Shown in pieces: positions 1 through 8,376 of a stretch of 17,088 bases of DNA; the stretch's first letter is position 1; the number at the start of each line of letters is the position of its first letter. Source of the DNA: Pseudomonadota bacterium (GTDB lineage: Bacteria > Pseudomonadota > Gammaproteobacteria > Natronospirales > REEB76); NCBI GenBank assembly GCA_021779005.1, contig JAJYBN010000003.1, positions 1-17,088 on the forward strand, read 5' to 3'. The notes beneath the pieces were generated by a model. The model was not told where the DNA came from, ran no database searches, and saw only the letters and a list, made by a program, of their open reading frames with translations. Both the position numbers and the translations under genes were made by a program.

Positions 1-1
1 G

Positions 2-1231
2 CCGGCACCAGCCGAGAAGGACCAGGCTGCAGTACTCACCGCGTCGTCCGTTCTCGACCCGCTGCGCGCAGCAATCCTTGGACTGGCTGACATTGACAAT
101 GCCGCGCGCATCTTCGGCTTTGGTTGTTTTGCCTACGACCTGGTCGGCGCGTTTGAAACCCTGCCGCCGGCAGCCTCCGATCCGACCGGCTATCCCGACT
201 ATTCCTTTCACCTCGCCGGCGCTGTCATCGCGATCGACCACCTGCATACGAGCACCACGCTTGCGGTGCTCGCGCCATCCGCCGACGGGATTGCCGCACG
301 GCGCAGACTCGGTGAACTCACGCGTGTGTGTCAGGAAACGCCGGTATATAGAGCTGGCGAAATTCCCTCGGTTCCGGTATCTACGACGCTTTCCGATTCG
401 GATTACGCCACGCTCGTCGGGCGTGCGCTCGAACACATCGCGGCTGGCGATGTATACCAGATCGTGGCATCACGCGCCTGGGAAGTGCCATGCGCTGACC
501 CACTTGCAGCCTACACACGCCTGCGTTCGGCCAATCCGAGTCCATATATGTTCTATCTCGCCGAGGATGATTCGGTGCTGCTCGGCGCCTCACCGGAAAG
601 CGCGCTTAAGGTCGAGGCCGCAAGTCGCCGTGTTGAGATCCGCCCGATCGCCGGAACTCGCCCGCGCGGTCGCAGCGCGGCTGGCGGCATCGACACCGAG
701 CGCGACGCACGCCTCGAACTCGAACTCAGGCTCTCAGACAAGGAAATCGCCGAGCATGTGATGCTCGTAGATCTTGCGCGCAACGACATCGCGCGCGTCG
801 CGGTACCGGGAAGCCGGCGTGTCACCGAGCTCATGCAGGTCGAACGTTACTCGCACGTCATGCATCTGGTTTCACGAGTCGCAGGCGAGCTTGCCCCGGG
901 ACTCGATGCGTTGCACGCGTATCAGGCGACACTCAACATGGGCACGCTGACCGGCGCGCCCAAGGTGCGTGCCGCGGAACTCCTGCGCCGTTACGAACCG
1001 GCGCGGCGTGGACCTTACGGCGGCGCCGTCGGTTACCTTGCTGCGAACGGCGACCTCGATACTGCCATCGTGATCCGCTCGGCATTGGTGCGTAATGGCA
1101 GCGCGCGCGTGCAGGCAGGCGCAGGCGTAGTCGCTGATTCGGATCCTCTCGCCGAGGCCGACGAGACCCGGCGCAAGGCCGGCGCAGTACTCGCGGCGCT
1201 CGGTGCCCGCGCGGAGACTGCACATGGCTGA
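2..1231 (+). CDS. trpE: anthranilate synthase component I (TrpE), 5'-truncated by window edge
   Basis: Large subunit of anthranilate synthase. It converts chorismate to anthranilate using ammonia delivered by TrpG, the first step of tryptophan synthesis. The reading frame is open from base 2 and gives 409 residues. Enterobacterial TrpE is about 520, so roughly 110 N-terminal residues are missing, including the region that carries the Trp feedback-binding motif. Visible chorismate-binding motifs are NPSPYMFY, GASPES, IAGTRPRGR, SHVMHLVSRV, MGTLTGAPKVRA, GDLDTAIVIRSA and the C-terminal EADETRRKA. The similarity is to the enteric/Vibrio TrpE type rather than the shorter type common in other bacteria. 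Its stop codon lies inside the trpG start region (8-nt overlap), so the two subunits are probably translationally coupled. Leucine codons favour CTC (about 23 CTC to 10 CTG by hand count). The promoter and any leader or attenuator lie outside the window. Confidence 0.97.
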   Translation, partial: PAPAEKDQAAVLTASSVLDPLRAAILGLADIDNAARIFGFGCFAYDLVGAFETLPPAASDPTGYPDYSFHLAGAVIAIDHLHTSTTLAVLAPSADGIAARRRLGELTRVCQETPVYRAGEIPSVPVSTTLSDSDYATLVGRALEHIAAGDVYQIVASRAWEVPCADPLAAYTRLRSANPSPYMFYLAEDDSVLLGASPESALKVEAASRRVEIRPIAGTRPRGRSAAGGIDTERDARLELELRLSDKEIAEHVMLVDLARNDIARVAVPGSRRVTELMQVERYSHVMHLVSRVAGELAPGLDALHAYQATLNMGTLTGAPKVRAAELLRRYEPARRGPYGGAVGYLAANGDLDTAIVIRSALVRNGSARVQAGAGVVADSDPLAEADETRRKAGAVLAALGARAETAHG

Positions 1232-1820
1232 GCGCAGTCCCTCGATATTGTTTCTGGACAACTATGATTCCTTCAGCTTCAGCCTGGCCGATGAATTCCT
1301 GCGACTCGGCAGCCGCGTCGAGGTGTGGCGCAACGATGCGCCGCTGGAAATGCTGGAACAGCGGCTCGATGCCCACGATTTGCTGGTGTCATCGCCCGGG
1401 CCGGGACGTCCCGAGGACGCCGGCGTGCTGATACCACTGCTGCAGCGGGCTGCCGGTCGCCGCCCGGTCTTCGGTGTGTGCCTCGGCCATCAGGCGCTGG
1501 CTGCGGCCTTTGGTGGTAGCGTGGGGCGCGCACCACGGTTGGTGCACGGGAAATCGGGCGAAGTCCGTCACGACAATCAGGGGATTTTCGCGGGATTCAC
1601 CCAGCCCTTCGTCGCGGGACGCTACCACTCGCTGGCCGTGACTGGGATACCGCCGGGATTCCGAGTGACCGCCTGGGTCGAAGAAGACGGTGCACGCGTG
1701 CCGATGGCCATGGAAGACCCGGAGCGTCGCCTGTTGGGTGTGCAATTTCATCCCGAATCCGTGCTGACCCGGGACGGCAGCCGGTTGATCGAGCGGGTGC
1801 TCGCATGGGCGCGGCCATGA
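1224..1820 (+). CDS. trpG: anthranilate synthase component II, glutamine amidotransferase (TrpG)
   Basis: Class I glutamine amidotransferase subunit that hydrolyses glutamine and passes ammonia to TrpE. It is 198 residues long, normal for a stand-alone TrpG. Motifs in order are DNYDSFSFSLADE near residue 12, SSPGPGRPEDAG near 56, the nucleophile elbow GVCLGHQ with Cys86, and FHPES with His177 and Glu179 completing the triad. I chose ATG 1224 because a GGAG Shine-Dalgarno at 1213-1216 sits 7 nt upstream. An in-frame GTG at 1203 would add seven residues not typical of the family. The gene is not fused to trpD, unlike in E. coli, but its TGA overlaps the next ATG as ATGA. An equivalent PabA role in folate synthesis is possible for such subunits, but the operon position favours TrpG. 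Confidence 0.96.
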   Translation: MAERSPSILFLDNYDSFSFSLADEFLRLGSRVEVWRNDAPLEMLEQRLDAHDLLVSSPGPGRPEDAGVLIPLLQRAAGRRPVFGVCLGHQALAAAFGGSVGRAPRLVHGKSGEVRHDNQGIFAGFTQPFVAGRYHSLAVTGIPPGFRVTAWVEEDGARVPMAMEDPERRLLGVQFHPESVLTRDGSRLIERVLAWARP

Positions 1821-2827
1821 ACGCGGTGCTGGAGCGCCTGTACCGGCGTGAGGATCTCGAGCCGGCGGAACTTGAAGGGCTGTTTACACGGCTGGTCGCC
1901 GGCGAACTGGATCCGGTACTGCTCACAGCCCTGCTCGTGACGCTCAAGGTAAAGGGTGAGCGCGGATTCGAGATTGCCGCAGCCGCCCGCGCACTGCGCA
2001 CCGCCGCGCGTCCGTTTCCACGGCCCGACTACCTGTTCGCGGATTCCTGCGGCACCGGCGGCGATGGACTTGGCACACTGAACGTGTCGAGTGGTGTTGC
2101 GCTGGTAACGGCAGCCTGCGGCCTGCCGGTCGCCAAGCACGGTAACCGTTCGGTGTCGTCGCATTCGGGTTCGGCAGACGTGTTTGAAGCGGCAGGCGTG
2201 AATGTACGTGTCGAGGCCGCGACCGCGCGACGCGCACTCGATGAGCTTGGAATCTGCTTCCTGTTTGCACCGGACTACCATCCGGGTATTGCGCACGCCA
2301 TGCCGGTGCGACGTGCGTTGGCAACCCGCACGCTTTTCAATCTACTGGGGCCGCTGGTCAATCCTGCGGCTCCGCCGTGCCAGTTGGTTGGGGTGTATGC
2401 GCCCGAATATGTTAGGCCGATAGCGGAAGCGCTTGCTTCACTCGGTGTCGCAAGCGCACTGGTTGTCCACGGCGGCGGTCTCGACGAGATCGCGCTGCAT
2501 GCACCCACACAGGCCGCGCGCATTGGCGATGGCGGGGTCGAATTTTTTGAAATCACCCCCGAGGCCGCAGGACTCAGGCGCCAGCCGCTGGAGGCGCTCG
2601 CCGGCGGCAGTCCGCAGGAGAATGCCGCGGTACTCGAAGCGACGCTCGCCGGGGGTGGCCCACACGCCTACCGGGACGCGATCGCACTGAACGCCGGAGC
2701 CCTCCTGTGGGTTGCCGGGCGGGTCCACGATATTCGAGCCGGTACGCAACAGGCCTCAGCGGCGCTCGCCGACGGACTCGCTGCCGACAGGCTCACGCGC
2801 CTGCGGGCGTTTGCCGATGGCACTTGA
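1817..2827 (+). CDS. trpD: anthranilate phosphoribosyltransferase (TrpD)
   Basis: Transfers phosphoribose from PRPP to anthranilate, giving N-(5-phosphoribosyl)anthranilate. It is 336 residues, full length for the family. Visible hallmarks are the glycine-rich PRPP loop CGTGGDGLGTLNVSS, the KHGNRSVSSHSGSADV segment, PVRRALATRTLFNLLGPLVNPA, and VHGGGLDE near the C-terminal half. The start was placed at ATG 1817, which shares ATGA with the trpG stop. ATG 1805 is in frame and would add MGAA, so the start is uncertain by four residues. The last 11 nt overlap the start of trpCF. Leucine codon choice is mixed: CTG dominates the first half and CTC the second. Confidence 0.96.
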   Translation: MNAVLERLYRREDLEPAELEGLFTRLVAGELDPVLLTALLVTLKVKGERGFEIAAAARALRTAARPFPRPDYLFADSCGTGGDGLGTLNVSSGVALVTAACGLPVAKHGNRSVSSHSGSADVFEAAGVNVRVEAATARRALDELGICFLFAPDYHPGIAHAMPVRRALATRTLFNLLGPLVNPAAPPCQLVGVYAPEYVRPIAEALASLGVASALVVHGGGLDEIALHAPTQAARIGDGGVEFFEITPEAAGLRRQPLEALAGGSPQENAAVLEATLAGGGPHAYRDAIALNAGALLWVAGRVHDIRAGTQQASAALADGLAADRLTRLRAFADGT

Positions 2828-4199
2828 AGCCATCCTCGCAGCCAAGCGCAGACGGCTTGCCGCGCAGCCGCCCCGCGGAAAACCGGCGGCGTCGCCGCGC
2901 ACCGGCCCGGGCCTGGCCAGCGCCCTCGCGCAGCCATGGCCGGCCCTCATCTTGGAGTGCAAGGCCGCGTCACCCTCGGCCGGGATACTGGTCGCCGACT
3001 ACGATCCGGGGACGCTCGCTGCCGGCTACGACGGTATCGCCGACGCGATATCGGTGCTCACCGAACCCGAATTTTTCGGTGGCAATCTCGCGCATCTCGC
3101 TCGCGTCCGCGAGGTGACGCGTGCACCGCTGCTGCGCAAGGATTTTATCCTCGGACCGCAAGAGGTTACCGAGGCACGCGCCTTCGGCGCCGATGCTGTG
3201 CTGCTGATGCTTTCGATACTGGACGATGCCGACTGGCAGGCATGTTTTGACGTGGCCCGTGCATTTGGAATGGACGCGCTCACGGAGGTGCACGACGAGG
3301 CTGAGCTCGCGCGTGCGCTTTCCCTGGACGCGCCGATCATCGGCATCAATAATCGCAATCTCGACACGCTGGCGGTGGACCTATCGGTTACCAAGCGCCT
3401 CGCCCCGCTGATTCCTGCAGACCGGCGCGTCGTGAGCGAGTCGGGAATTGCCTCGCGTAACGACGTACTGCGTCTTGCACCGTTGGTGGATGGTCTGCTC
3501 GTCGGCACGAGTCTCTCGCGCAGCGCCGATCCAGCCCGCAGTGCACGTGAGCTTGCCTGTGGTCGTGTGAAGGTCTGCGGGCTCACCCAGCCCGAAGATG
3601 CCATGACCGCATGGAAGGCGGGTGCAGTACTCGGAGGGTTAATCTTCGCCGCGGATTCGCCGCGCTGCATCGACCTTGCCGCAGCGCGACGTGTACAAGT
3701 CGCAGCACCGCTCGCCTGGGTGGGTGTGTTCCGCAATCAGTCGATGTATGCAGTGGCTGCAATGGCACGGGACCTGAGGCTCGCCGCGGTTCAACTGCAT
3801 GGCAAGGAAGACGCGGCGTACACGCAGGCTTTGCGCGAGCATCTGCCACCGGGTTGCGAAATCTGGAAGGCGGTGCCGGCAGTGCCACCTCTGCCGCAAG
3901 CGGCCGAGTTCGGGGCCGAGCGCCTGCTGCTGGATACCGGGCGTGGTGGCCGTCTCGGTGGCAGCGGCATTGCCTTCGATGCGCGCGCACTCGCTGGCGC
4001 GGATCTTTCGAACTGCGTGCTGGCCGGCGGCATTACACTCGAGAACGCGCCCGCGGCGGCGGCGCTTGGGGCCTGGGCGCTGGATGTCAATTCAGGCCTG
4101 GAGCGGAGTCCCGGGATAAAGAGTGCCATGCGCATACGCCAGCTGTTCACGATACTACGCGCGCTGCCAGGACGGAGGAGCAAGGACCATGGCTGCTGA
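2817..4199 (+). CDS. trpCF: bifunctional indole-3-glycerol phosphate synthase / phosphoribosylanthranilate isomerase (TrpC-TrpF fusion)
   Basis: A two-domain protein of 460 residues, close to the 453 of E. coli TrpC. It carries out the isomerase step and then the ring closure to indole-3-glycerol phosphate. Residues 1-245 are the IGPS barrel: [12 protein letters not shown] with Glu47 and Lys49, [10 protein letters not shown] with Lys108, TEVHDE with Glu157, [10 protein letters not shown], and VSESGI with Glu208. Residues about 250-450 are the PRAI barrel: VKVCGLT with nucleophile Cys254, [32 protein letters not shown] with catalytic Asp373, VLAGGI and LDVNSGLE. The linker is short and there is no internal start or stop. 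ATG 2817 gives [12 protein letters not shown], a normal IGPS beginning, and overlaps trpD by 11 nt. The last codons carry the trpB ribosome binding site, giving an unusual basic tail (GRRSKDHGC). Confidence 0.96.
   Translation: MALEAILAAKRRRLAAQPPRGKPAASPRTGPGLASALAQPWPALILECKAASPSAGILVADYDPGTLAAGYDGIADAISVLTEPEFFGGNLAHLARVREVTRAPLLRKDFILGPQEVTEARAFGADAVLLMLSILDDADWQACFDVARAFGMDALTEVHDEAELARALSLDAPIIGINNRNLDTLAVDLSVTKRLAPLIPADRRVVSESGIASRNDVLRLAPLVDGLLVGTSLSRSADPARSARELACGRVKVCGLTQPEDAMTAWKAGAVLGGLIFAADSPRCIDLAAARRVQVAAPLAWVGVFRNQSMYAVAAMARDLRLAAVQLHGKEDAAYTQALREHLPPGCEIWKAVPAVPPLPQAAEFGAERLLLDTGRGGRLGGSGIAFDARALAGADLSNCVLAGGITLENAPAAAALGAWALDVNSGLERSPGIKSAMRIRQLFTILRALPGRRSKDHGC
4173..4179 (+). 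promoter_or_regulatory. ribosome binding site of trpB inside the trpCF 3' end
   Basis: GGAGGAG lies 9 nt upstream of ATG 4189. It is the best Shine-Dalgarno match seen in the operon and decides the trpB start over the in-frame ATG at 4123, which lies within trpCF coding sequence. It is embedded in the trpCF reading frame, so the terminal residues of TrpCF are shaped by this site. Confidence 0.75.
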
Positions 4200-5379
4200 A
4201 CCACGGTCGGGGCGCTTCGGCCGCTGGGGCGGACGTTATGTGCCGGAGATCCTGGTCGCGCCGCTGATTGAACTGGAAGCCGCCTTCGAGTCGGCGCGTG
4301 CGGATACGGTTTTCCAGCGTGAACTCGAGGCGCTGCTGCGGGACTATGCGGGGCGCCCGACGCCACTCACCCGGTGTCGCAATTTCGCCGCTGGAACACC
4401 CGCGCGCGTGTATCTCAAGCGTGAAGATCTGCTGCATGGCGGTGCGCACAAGACCAACCAGGTGCTTGGCCAGGCATTGCTGGCCAAGCGCATGGGCAAA
4501 CAAAGGCTCATCGCCGAGACCGGCGCCGGCCAGCATGGGGTCGCGACCGCGCTCGCCGGCACCCTGCTCAGACTCCCCGTCACCATCTACATGGGCATCC
4601 GCGATTGCGAGCGCCAACGTCCGAACGTGTTCCGCATGCAACTGCTGGGTTCCGAAATCGTGCCGGTGGAAAACGGCAGCGGTACCCTCAAGGACGCGAT
4701 CAACGAGGCGCTGCGCGACTGGGCTGCGAGTTATCCGGACACCCACTACCTGCTCGGCACCGCCGCGGGCCCACATCCCTATCCCACCATGGTGCGCGAG
4801 TTCCAGCGCGTGATCGGGCGCGAGGCGCGCGCCCAGGTCCTTGCCCAAGAAGGCCGCTTGCCCGACACGGTAGTCGCGTGTGTCGGCGGCGGTTCGAACG
4901 CCATCGGCTTATTCGCTGAGTTCATCGGCGACGAGCATGTGCGCCTGGTGGGCACCGAACCCGGCGGCGAGGGTCTGGCTTCAGGCCGTCACGGTGCGAC
5001 CATCTGTGCGGGGACGCCCGGCATCCTGCATGGTGCGTTTACCCGCGTACTGCAGGATGACGAGGGGCAGATCCGCGAGTCGCATTCGGTGTCTGCGGGC
5101 CTGGATTATCCAGGGGTCGGACCTGAGCATGTGCATCTCGCCGAAACCGGGCGCGCCGAATACGTGCCGGTGACAGATGCGGAAGCGCTCGCGGCATTCC
5201 AAGACCTGTGCTGCACCGAGGGCATCGTGCCGGCGCTGGAATCCGCGCACGCGCTTGCCTGGGCGCACGCCGAAGCGCAACGCGCGGAGCACGAGATGGT
5301 GATCGTGGTCGGCTTATCCGGACGCGGTGACAAGGACCTCGAACACGTCCGTAAACATTTGTCTCCGGGGCCGCTGTAA
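4189..5379 (+). CDS. trpB: tryptophan synthase beta chain (TrpB)
   Basis: PLP enzyme that condenses indole, channelled from TrpA, with serine to give tryptophan. It has 396 residues, the same size as the enteric enzyme. Motifs are [10 protein letters not shown] at the N-terminus, [15 protein letters not shown] with the PLP lysine at residue 88, AETGAGQHG with the catalytic glutamate, [10 protein letters not shown], the phosphate-binding [16 protein letters not shown], and LSGRGDKD at the C-terminus. This is the TrpB1 type that pairs with TrpA. The first 11 nt overlap the end of trpCF, and the TAA stop shares one base with the trpA ATG (TAATG). Leucine codons favour CTG (about 21 to 12 CTC), unlike the adjacent trpA. 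Confidence 0.98.
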   Translation: MAAEPRSGRFGRWGGRYVPEILVAPLIELEAAFESARADTVFQRELEALLRDYAGRPTPLTRCRNFAAGTPARVYLKREDLLHGGAHKTNQVLGQALLAKRMGKQRLIAETGAGQHGVATALAGTLLRLPVTIYMGIRDCERQRPNVFRMQLLGSEIVPVENGSGTLKDAINEALRDWAASYPDTHYLLGTAAGPHPYPTMVREFQRVIGREARAQVLAQEGRLPDTVVACVGGGSNAIGLFAEFIGDEHVRLVGTEPGGEGLASGRHGATICAGTPGILHGAFTRVLQDDEGQIRESHSVSAGLDYPGVGPEHVHLAETGRAEYVPVTDAEALAAFQDLCCTEGIVPALESAHALAWAHAEAQRAEHEMVIVVGLSGRGDKDLEHVRKHLSPGPL

Positions 5380-6194
5380 TGTCAGACCGTTATGCAACCC
5401 GTTTCGCCGGACTTGCCCATGCGAAGCGTGGCGCGTTCATTCCGTTCACGGTGCTTGGTTTTCCGACGCGTACAGGTTGCGCCGAGCACCTCGAAATTCT
5501 CGCGCGTCATGCCGATGCGCTGGAACTCGGCATACCGTTTTCAGATCCCGTGGCTGATGGTCCGACCATCCAGCGTGCGAGCGCAGCCGCGCTCGCTGCC
5601 GGCGCGACTTTCGGCGTGTGCCTTGAACTGGTCGCGGGTCTGCGGGCGCAGCATCCGGATCTGCCGATCGGCCTGCTTGTCTATGCCAATCTCGTCATCA
5701 GCCGCACACTCGAGAGTTTCTACGCAAAGGTCGCTGCCGCCGGCGCCGACTCGGTGCTCATCGCCGACGTCCCGAGCGAGGAGGGCGCGCCGTTCGCGGC
5801 CGCTGCGCGCGCCGCCGGAGTCTCGCCGGTGTTCATCGCGCCGCCGAATGCCGGCCATGCAGCCCTCGATCGCATTGCTAGACTCGGTGCGGGTTACACC
5901 TATGTGCTCACCCGCAGCGGCGTTACCGGTACGGAGCATGCAGCGGGTACTCCTGCGCGCGAACTGCTTGCGCAGCTCGAAGCCCGCGATGCGCCGCCGG
6001 CAGTGCTTGGATTCGGAGTCTCGGAACCAAGCCAGGTGTGCGAAGGCATCGCCGCCGGCGCCGCCGGAGTGATCTGCGGTTCGGCGGTCGTGAAGCGCCT
6101 CACGCAGCACGCAAGTGGTGAACTCGATCTCGCCGTGCTCGAAGACTGGCTCGCTTCGATGCATGCCGCCGCTCACGGAGAGACCCCTGCCTGA
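5379..6194 (+). CDS. trpA: tryptophan synthase alpha chain (TrpA)
   Basis: TIM-barrel lyase that splits indole-3-glycerol phosphate into indole and glyceraldehyde 3-phosphate and hands indole to TrpB. It has 271 residues, full length. The catalytic acids are visible at the enteric numbering: Glu49 in LELGIPFSDP and Asp60 in PVADGPTIQ. YTYVLTRSGVTG, GFGVSEP and the phosphate-binding GVICGSAVV follow. The start overlaps the trpB stop by one base, consistent with re-initiation and a 1:1 ratio of the subunits. It is the last gene of the operon and converges with rsmE 47 nt away. Leucine codons strongly favour CTC (about 16 CTC to 6 CTG by hand count), the opposite of rsmE next door. Confidence 0.98.
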   Translation: MSDRYATRFAGLAHAKRGAFIPFTVLGFPTRTGCAEHLEILARHADALELGIPFSDPVADGPTIQRASAAALAAGATFGVCLELVAGLRAQHPDLPIGLLVYANLVISRTLESFYAKVAAAGADSVLIADVPSEEGAPFAAAARAAGVSPVFIAPPNAGHAALDRIARLGAGYTYVLTRSGVTGTEHAAGTPARELLAQLEARDAPPAVLGFGVSEPSQVCEGIAAGAAGVICGSAVVKRLTQHASGELDLAVLEDWLASMHAAAHGETPA

Positions 6195-6201
6195 CGCCCG
6201 T

Positions 6202-6229
6202 TCACGCTGCGCGCCAACCACATGCGTGA
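6202..6229. terminator. weak inverted repeat between the convergent genes trpA and rsmE
   Basis: A perfect 6-bp inverted repeat, TCACGC at 6202-6207 and GCGTGA at 6224-6229, lies in the 47-nt convergent gap with a 16-nt loop. There is no T-run on either side, so an intrinsic terminator is not established. The position between two converging operons is the main reason to list it. Confidence 0.25.
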
Positions 6230-6241
6230 CGGATGAAAACA

Positions 6242-6982
6242 CTAATTCCCGAGATCACCCCAGCGACCTTGTAACAAGCTTAAAGTCACGAGCGCGGCAG
6301 TTTCGGTGCGCAGGATGCGTGGTCCCAGCTGCACGCCAAGGAATCCGGCGCGTTTTGCCGCGTCGCGCTCCGCATCATCCAGTCCGCCCTCCGGACCCAC
6401 CAGCAGCAGCACGTCATTGTTAGGCGGGTTTAGCAACTGGCTGACCGTCATGTCTGCTTGCGGATCCAGCAACAGCTTCAGATGCGCTGGCTGCCTGGAA
6501 GCGAGAAAAGTACCCAGTGAGACCGGTGGCTGCACCTGGGGCAGGTGTACGCGCCCGCTCTGTTCGCAGGCGCTGATGACCACGTGCTGCCAGTGCTGTT
6601 GTTTGCGGCTTGCGCTTTTCTCATCCAGGCGCACAACACTGCGTTCCGTGAGCACCGGGATGATGCCCGCGACCCCCAGTTCCACCGCCTTCTGCACCGT
6701 GTAGTCCATGCGTTCGCCGCGGGAGATTCCCTGCGCAAGTGTGACTCGCAGCGGAGATTCCACCGCCGGGCCGTGCATGCGGGCGATACTCACCAGGGCA
6801 TGTTTTTTGTCCGACTTCTCCAGCACGGCTTCGAACTCGAAGCCGGAGCCATCGAACAGCACCAGCGGCACACCGGTTTTCAGACGCAATACCGCGGAAA
6901 TATGTTTGGCAGCTGCCGCCGACAGTTCTACTTGGCGCTGGTCCCTGAGAGGTTCAGGGTGAAAGATGCGGGGGATACGCAT
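6242..6982 (-). CDS. rsmE: 16S rRNA (uracil(1498)-N3)-methyltransferase (RsmE)
   Basis: SPOUT-family methyltransferase that makes m3U1498 in 16S rRNA using SAM. It has 246 residues, the usual size. The N-terminal PUA-like part begins MRIPRIFHPEPL and includes HISAVLRLKTG. The SPOUT domain shows LAQGISRGERMDYTVQKAVELGV, ERSVVRL and SACEQSGR. The knotted SAM site follows with LLVGPEGGLDDAE and LGPRILRTETA near the C-terminus. Only 3 nt separate it from the bioA stop, and a GAGG at suitable spacing lies in the bioA 3' end, so the two genes are probably co-transcribed. Leucine codons are mostly CTG (about 20 CTG to 5 CTC). Confidence 0.96.
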   Translation of the reverse strand: MRIPRIFHPEPLRDQRQVELSAAAAKHISAVLRLKTGVPLVLFDGSGFEFEAVLEKSDKKHALVSIARMHGPAVESPLRVTLAQGISRGERMDYTVQKAVELGVAGIIPVLTERSVVRLDEKSASRKQQHWQHVVISACEQSGRVHLPQVQPPVSLGTFLASRQPAHLKLLLDPQADMTVSQLLNPPNNDVLLLVGPEGGLDDAERDAAKRAGFLGVQLGPRILRTETAALVTLSLLQGRWGDLGN

Positions 6983-6985
6983 GCT

Positions 6986-8341
6986 TCAGGCCTCGCGGGT
7001 GGCGAGATCGATGCCCTCAGCCGCCACCTGCGCCATGAGATCGATCTCGGGTTCGGTGATGACATAGGGCGGCATGAAATAGACCACGTTGCCCACCGGC
7101 CGCAGCAGCACGCCGCGCTTAAGTGCGTGCTGATAGACGGTGAGACCGCGGCGTTCCTGCCAAGCAAAAGGTTCGGGTCTCTGCTTATCCTTCACCATCT
7201 CCATGGCCAGGATCATCCCGTGCTGGCGGATCTCCGCCACATGCGGATGTTCGGCGAGTTGTGCCACGCGCCTGCCCATGTGCGCCGCGAGCGCCTGGTT
7301 GTTCTCGACGACGCGGTCGTCGCGAAAGATATCCAGCGTCGCCAGCGCCGCGCGACAGGCGAGGGCGTTGCCTGTGTAACTGTGGGAGTGCAGGAAGGCG
7401 CGCAGGGTGTCATAGTCGTCGTAAAACGCCTGGTAGATCTCATCGCGGGTCACCACCACCGACAAGGGTAGATAACCGCCGGTGAGACCTTTGGACAGCA
7501 GCATGAAGTCCGGGGTGATGCGGGCCTGCTCGCAGGCGAACAAGGTGCCGGTGCGGCCGAAGCCCACGGCGATCTCATCGGCGATCAGATGCACGCCGTA
7601 ACGGTCGCAGGCTTGCCGCAACAATTTAAGATACACAGGATGGTACATGCGCATGTTACCGGCGCATTGCACCAGCGGTTCGATGATGACCGCGCAGGTT
7701 TCTTCATGATGGCGTTCTAATGCAGATTCCATCTGTGCAAACATCTTGTGGCTGTGCGCTTCCCAACTCTCGCCTGCTTCACGCAGGAAGCAGTCCGGAC
7801 TCGGCACTGAGATCACATCCATGAGCAGCGGTTGATAGGTTTCTTTGTAGAGCGCCACGTCGCCCACCGCCAAAGCCCCCAGGGTCTCGCCGTGGTAACT
7901 GTTGGTGAGGGTGATGAATCTGGTTTTTTTGTGGCGGCCGTTGTTGCGCCAACAATGGAAACTCATCTTCACCGCCACTTCCACCGCCGATGAGCCGTTG
8001 TCCGCATAGAAGCAGCGGGTCAAGCCCGGCGGCACGAGCTGCACCAGTCGCTCCGAAAGCTCCACCACCGCCGCATGACTGAAGCCCGCCAGGATCACGT
8101 GTTCCAGTTCCTGCAGCTGGCCGTTGAGGGCGGTGTTGATGCGCGGATTGGCGTGGCCGAACAGGTTCACCCACCAGGAGCTGATGGCATCCAGGTAGCG
8201 CTTGCCCTCGAAGTCCTCCAGCCATACACCCAGACCGCGGCGGATGGGTATCAGCGGCAGCCATTCATGGTCCTTCATCTGGGTGCAGGGGTGCCAGAGG
8301 ACCGCCAGATCCCGTTTGACGAAGTCACTGTTGGCGCGCAT
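6986..8341 (-). CDS. bioA: adenosylmethionine--8-amino-7-oxononanoate aminotransferase (BioA)
   Basis: Class III PLP aminotransferase that makes 7,8-diaminopelargonate from KAPA with SAM as amino donor, in biotin synthesis. From ATG 8341 it has 451 residues, slightly longer than E. coli BioA (429). Motifs are VLWHPCTQMKDHE at the N-terminus, DAISSWWVNLFGHANP near 51, CFYADNGSSAVEVAVK near 110, TNSYHGETLGAL near 146, LIADEIAVGFGRTG with the PLP-pyridine Asp255, LLSKGLTGGYLPLS with the Schiff-base Lys284, and FLHSHSYTGN. The frame remains open upstream to 8419, but residues before MRANSDFVKRD do not look like the family. No other biotin gene is in the window. The gene is divergent from ampD. 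Confidence 0.96.
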   Translation of the reverse strand: MRANSDFVKRDLAVLWHPCTQMKDHEWLPLIPIRRGLGVWLEDFEGKRYLDAISSWWVNLFGHANPRINTALNGQLQELEHVILAGFSHAAVVELSERLVQLVPPGLTRCFYADNGSSAVEVAVKMSFHCWRNNGRHKKTRFITLTNSYHGETLGALAVGDVALYKETYQPLLMDVISVPSPDCFLREAGESWEAHSHKMFAQMESALERHHEETCAVIIEPLVQCAGNMRMYHPVYLKLLRQACDRYGVHLIADEIAVGFGRTGTLFACEQARITPDFMLLSKGLTGGYLPLSVVVTRDEIYQAFYDDYDTLRAFLHSHSYTGNALACRAALATLDIFRDDRVVENNQALAAHMGRRVAQLAEHPHVAEIRQHGMILAMEMVKDKQRPEPFAWQERRGLTVYQHALKRGVLLRPVGNVVYFMPPYVITEPEIDLMAQVAAEGIDLATREA

Positions 8342-8360
8342 GGAGTGTGTTCCGGTGATG

Positions 8361-8376
8361 CTGACAGGCTGACAGG
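8361..8376. repeat. tandem octamer in the bioA-ampD divergent region
   Basis: CTGACAGG occurs twice head to tail (8361-8368 and 8369-8376) within the 84-nt gap between the divergent genes bioA and ampD. It does not resemble the known BirA or BioR operators. It could be a regulator half-site pair or chance. Confidence 0.4.

Noticed and set aside
3026..3736. A 236-codon minus-strand frame opposite trpCF
   Set aside because: It is a Ser/Arg/Ala-rich shadow translation, and the opposite strand encodes a full two-domain enzyme.
4147..4848. A 233-codon minus-strand frame opposite trpB
   Set aside because: It is a shadow of trpB in the complementary frame and has no recognisable domain or ribosome binding site.
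5541..6242. A 233-codon minus-strand frame opposite trpA
   Set aside because: The composition is Arg/Ala-rich without motifs, and trpA is fully supported on the other strand.
6545..7471. A 308-codon open frame on the plus strand across the rsmE-bioA junction
   Set aside because: It is antisense to two clear enzymes, its translation is His/Arg-rich with no family motif, and long antisense frames are expected in GC-rich codon usage.
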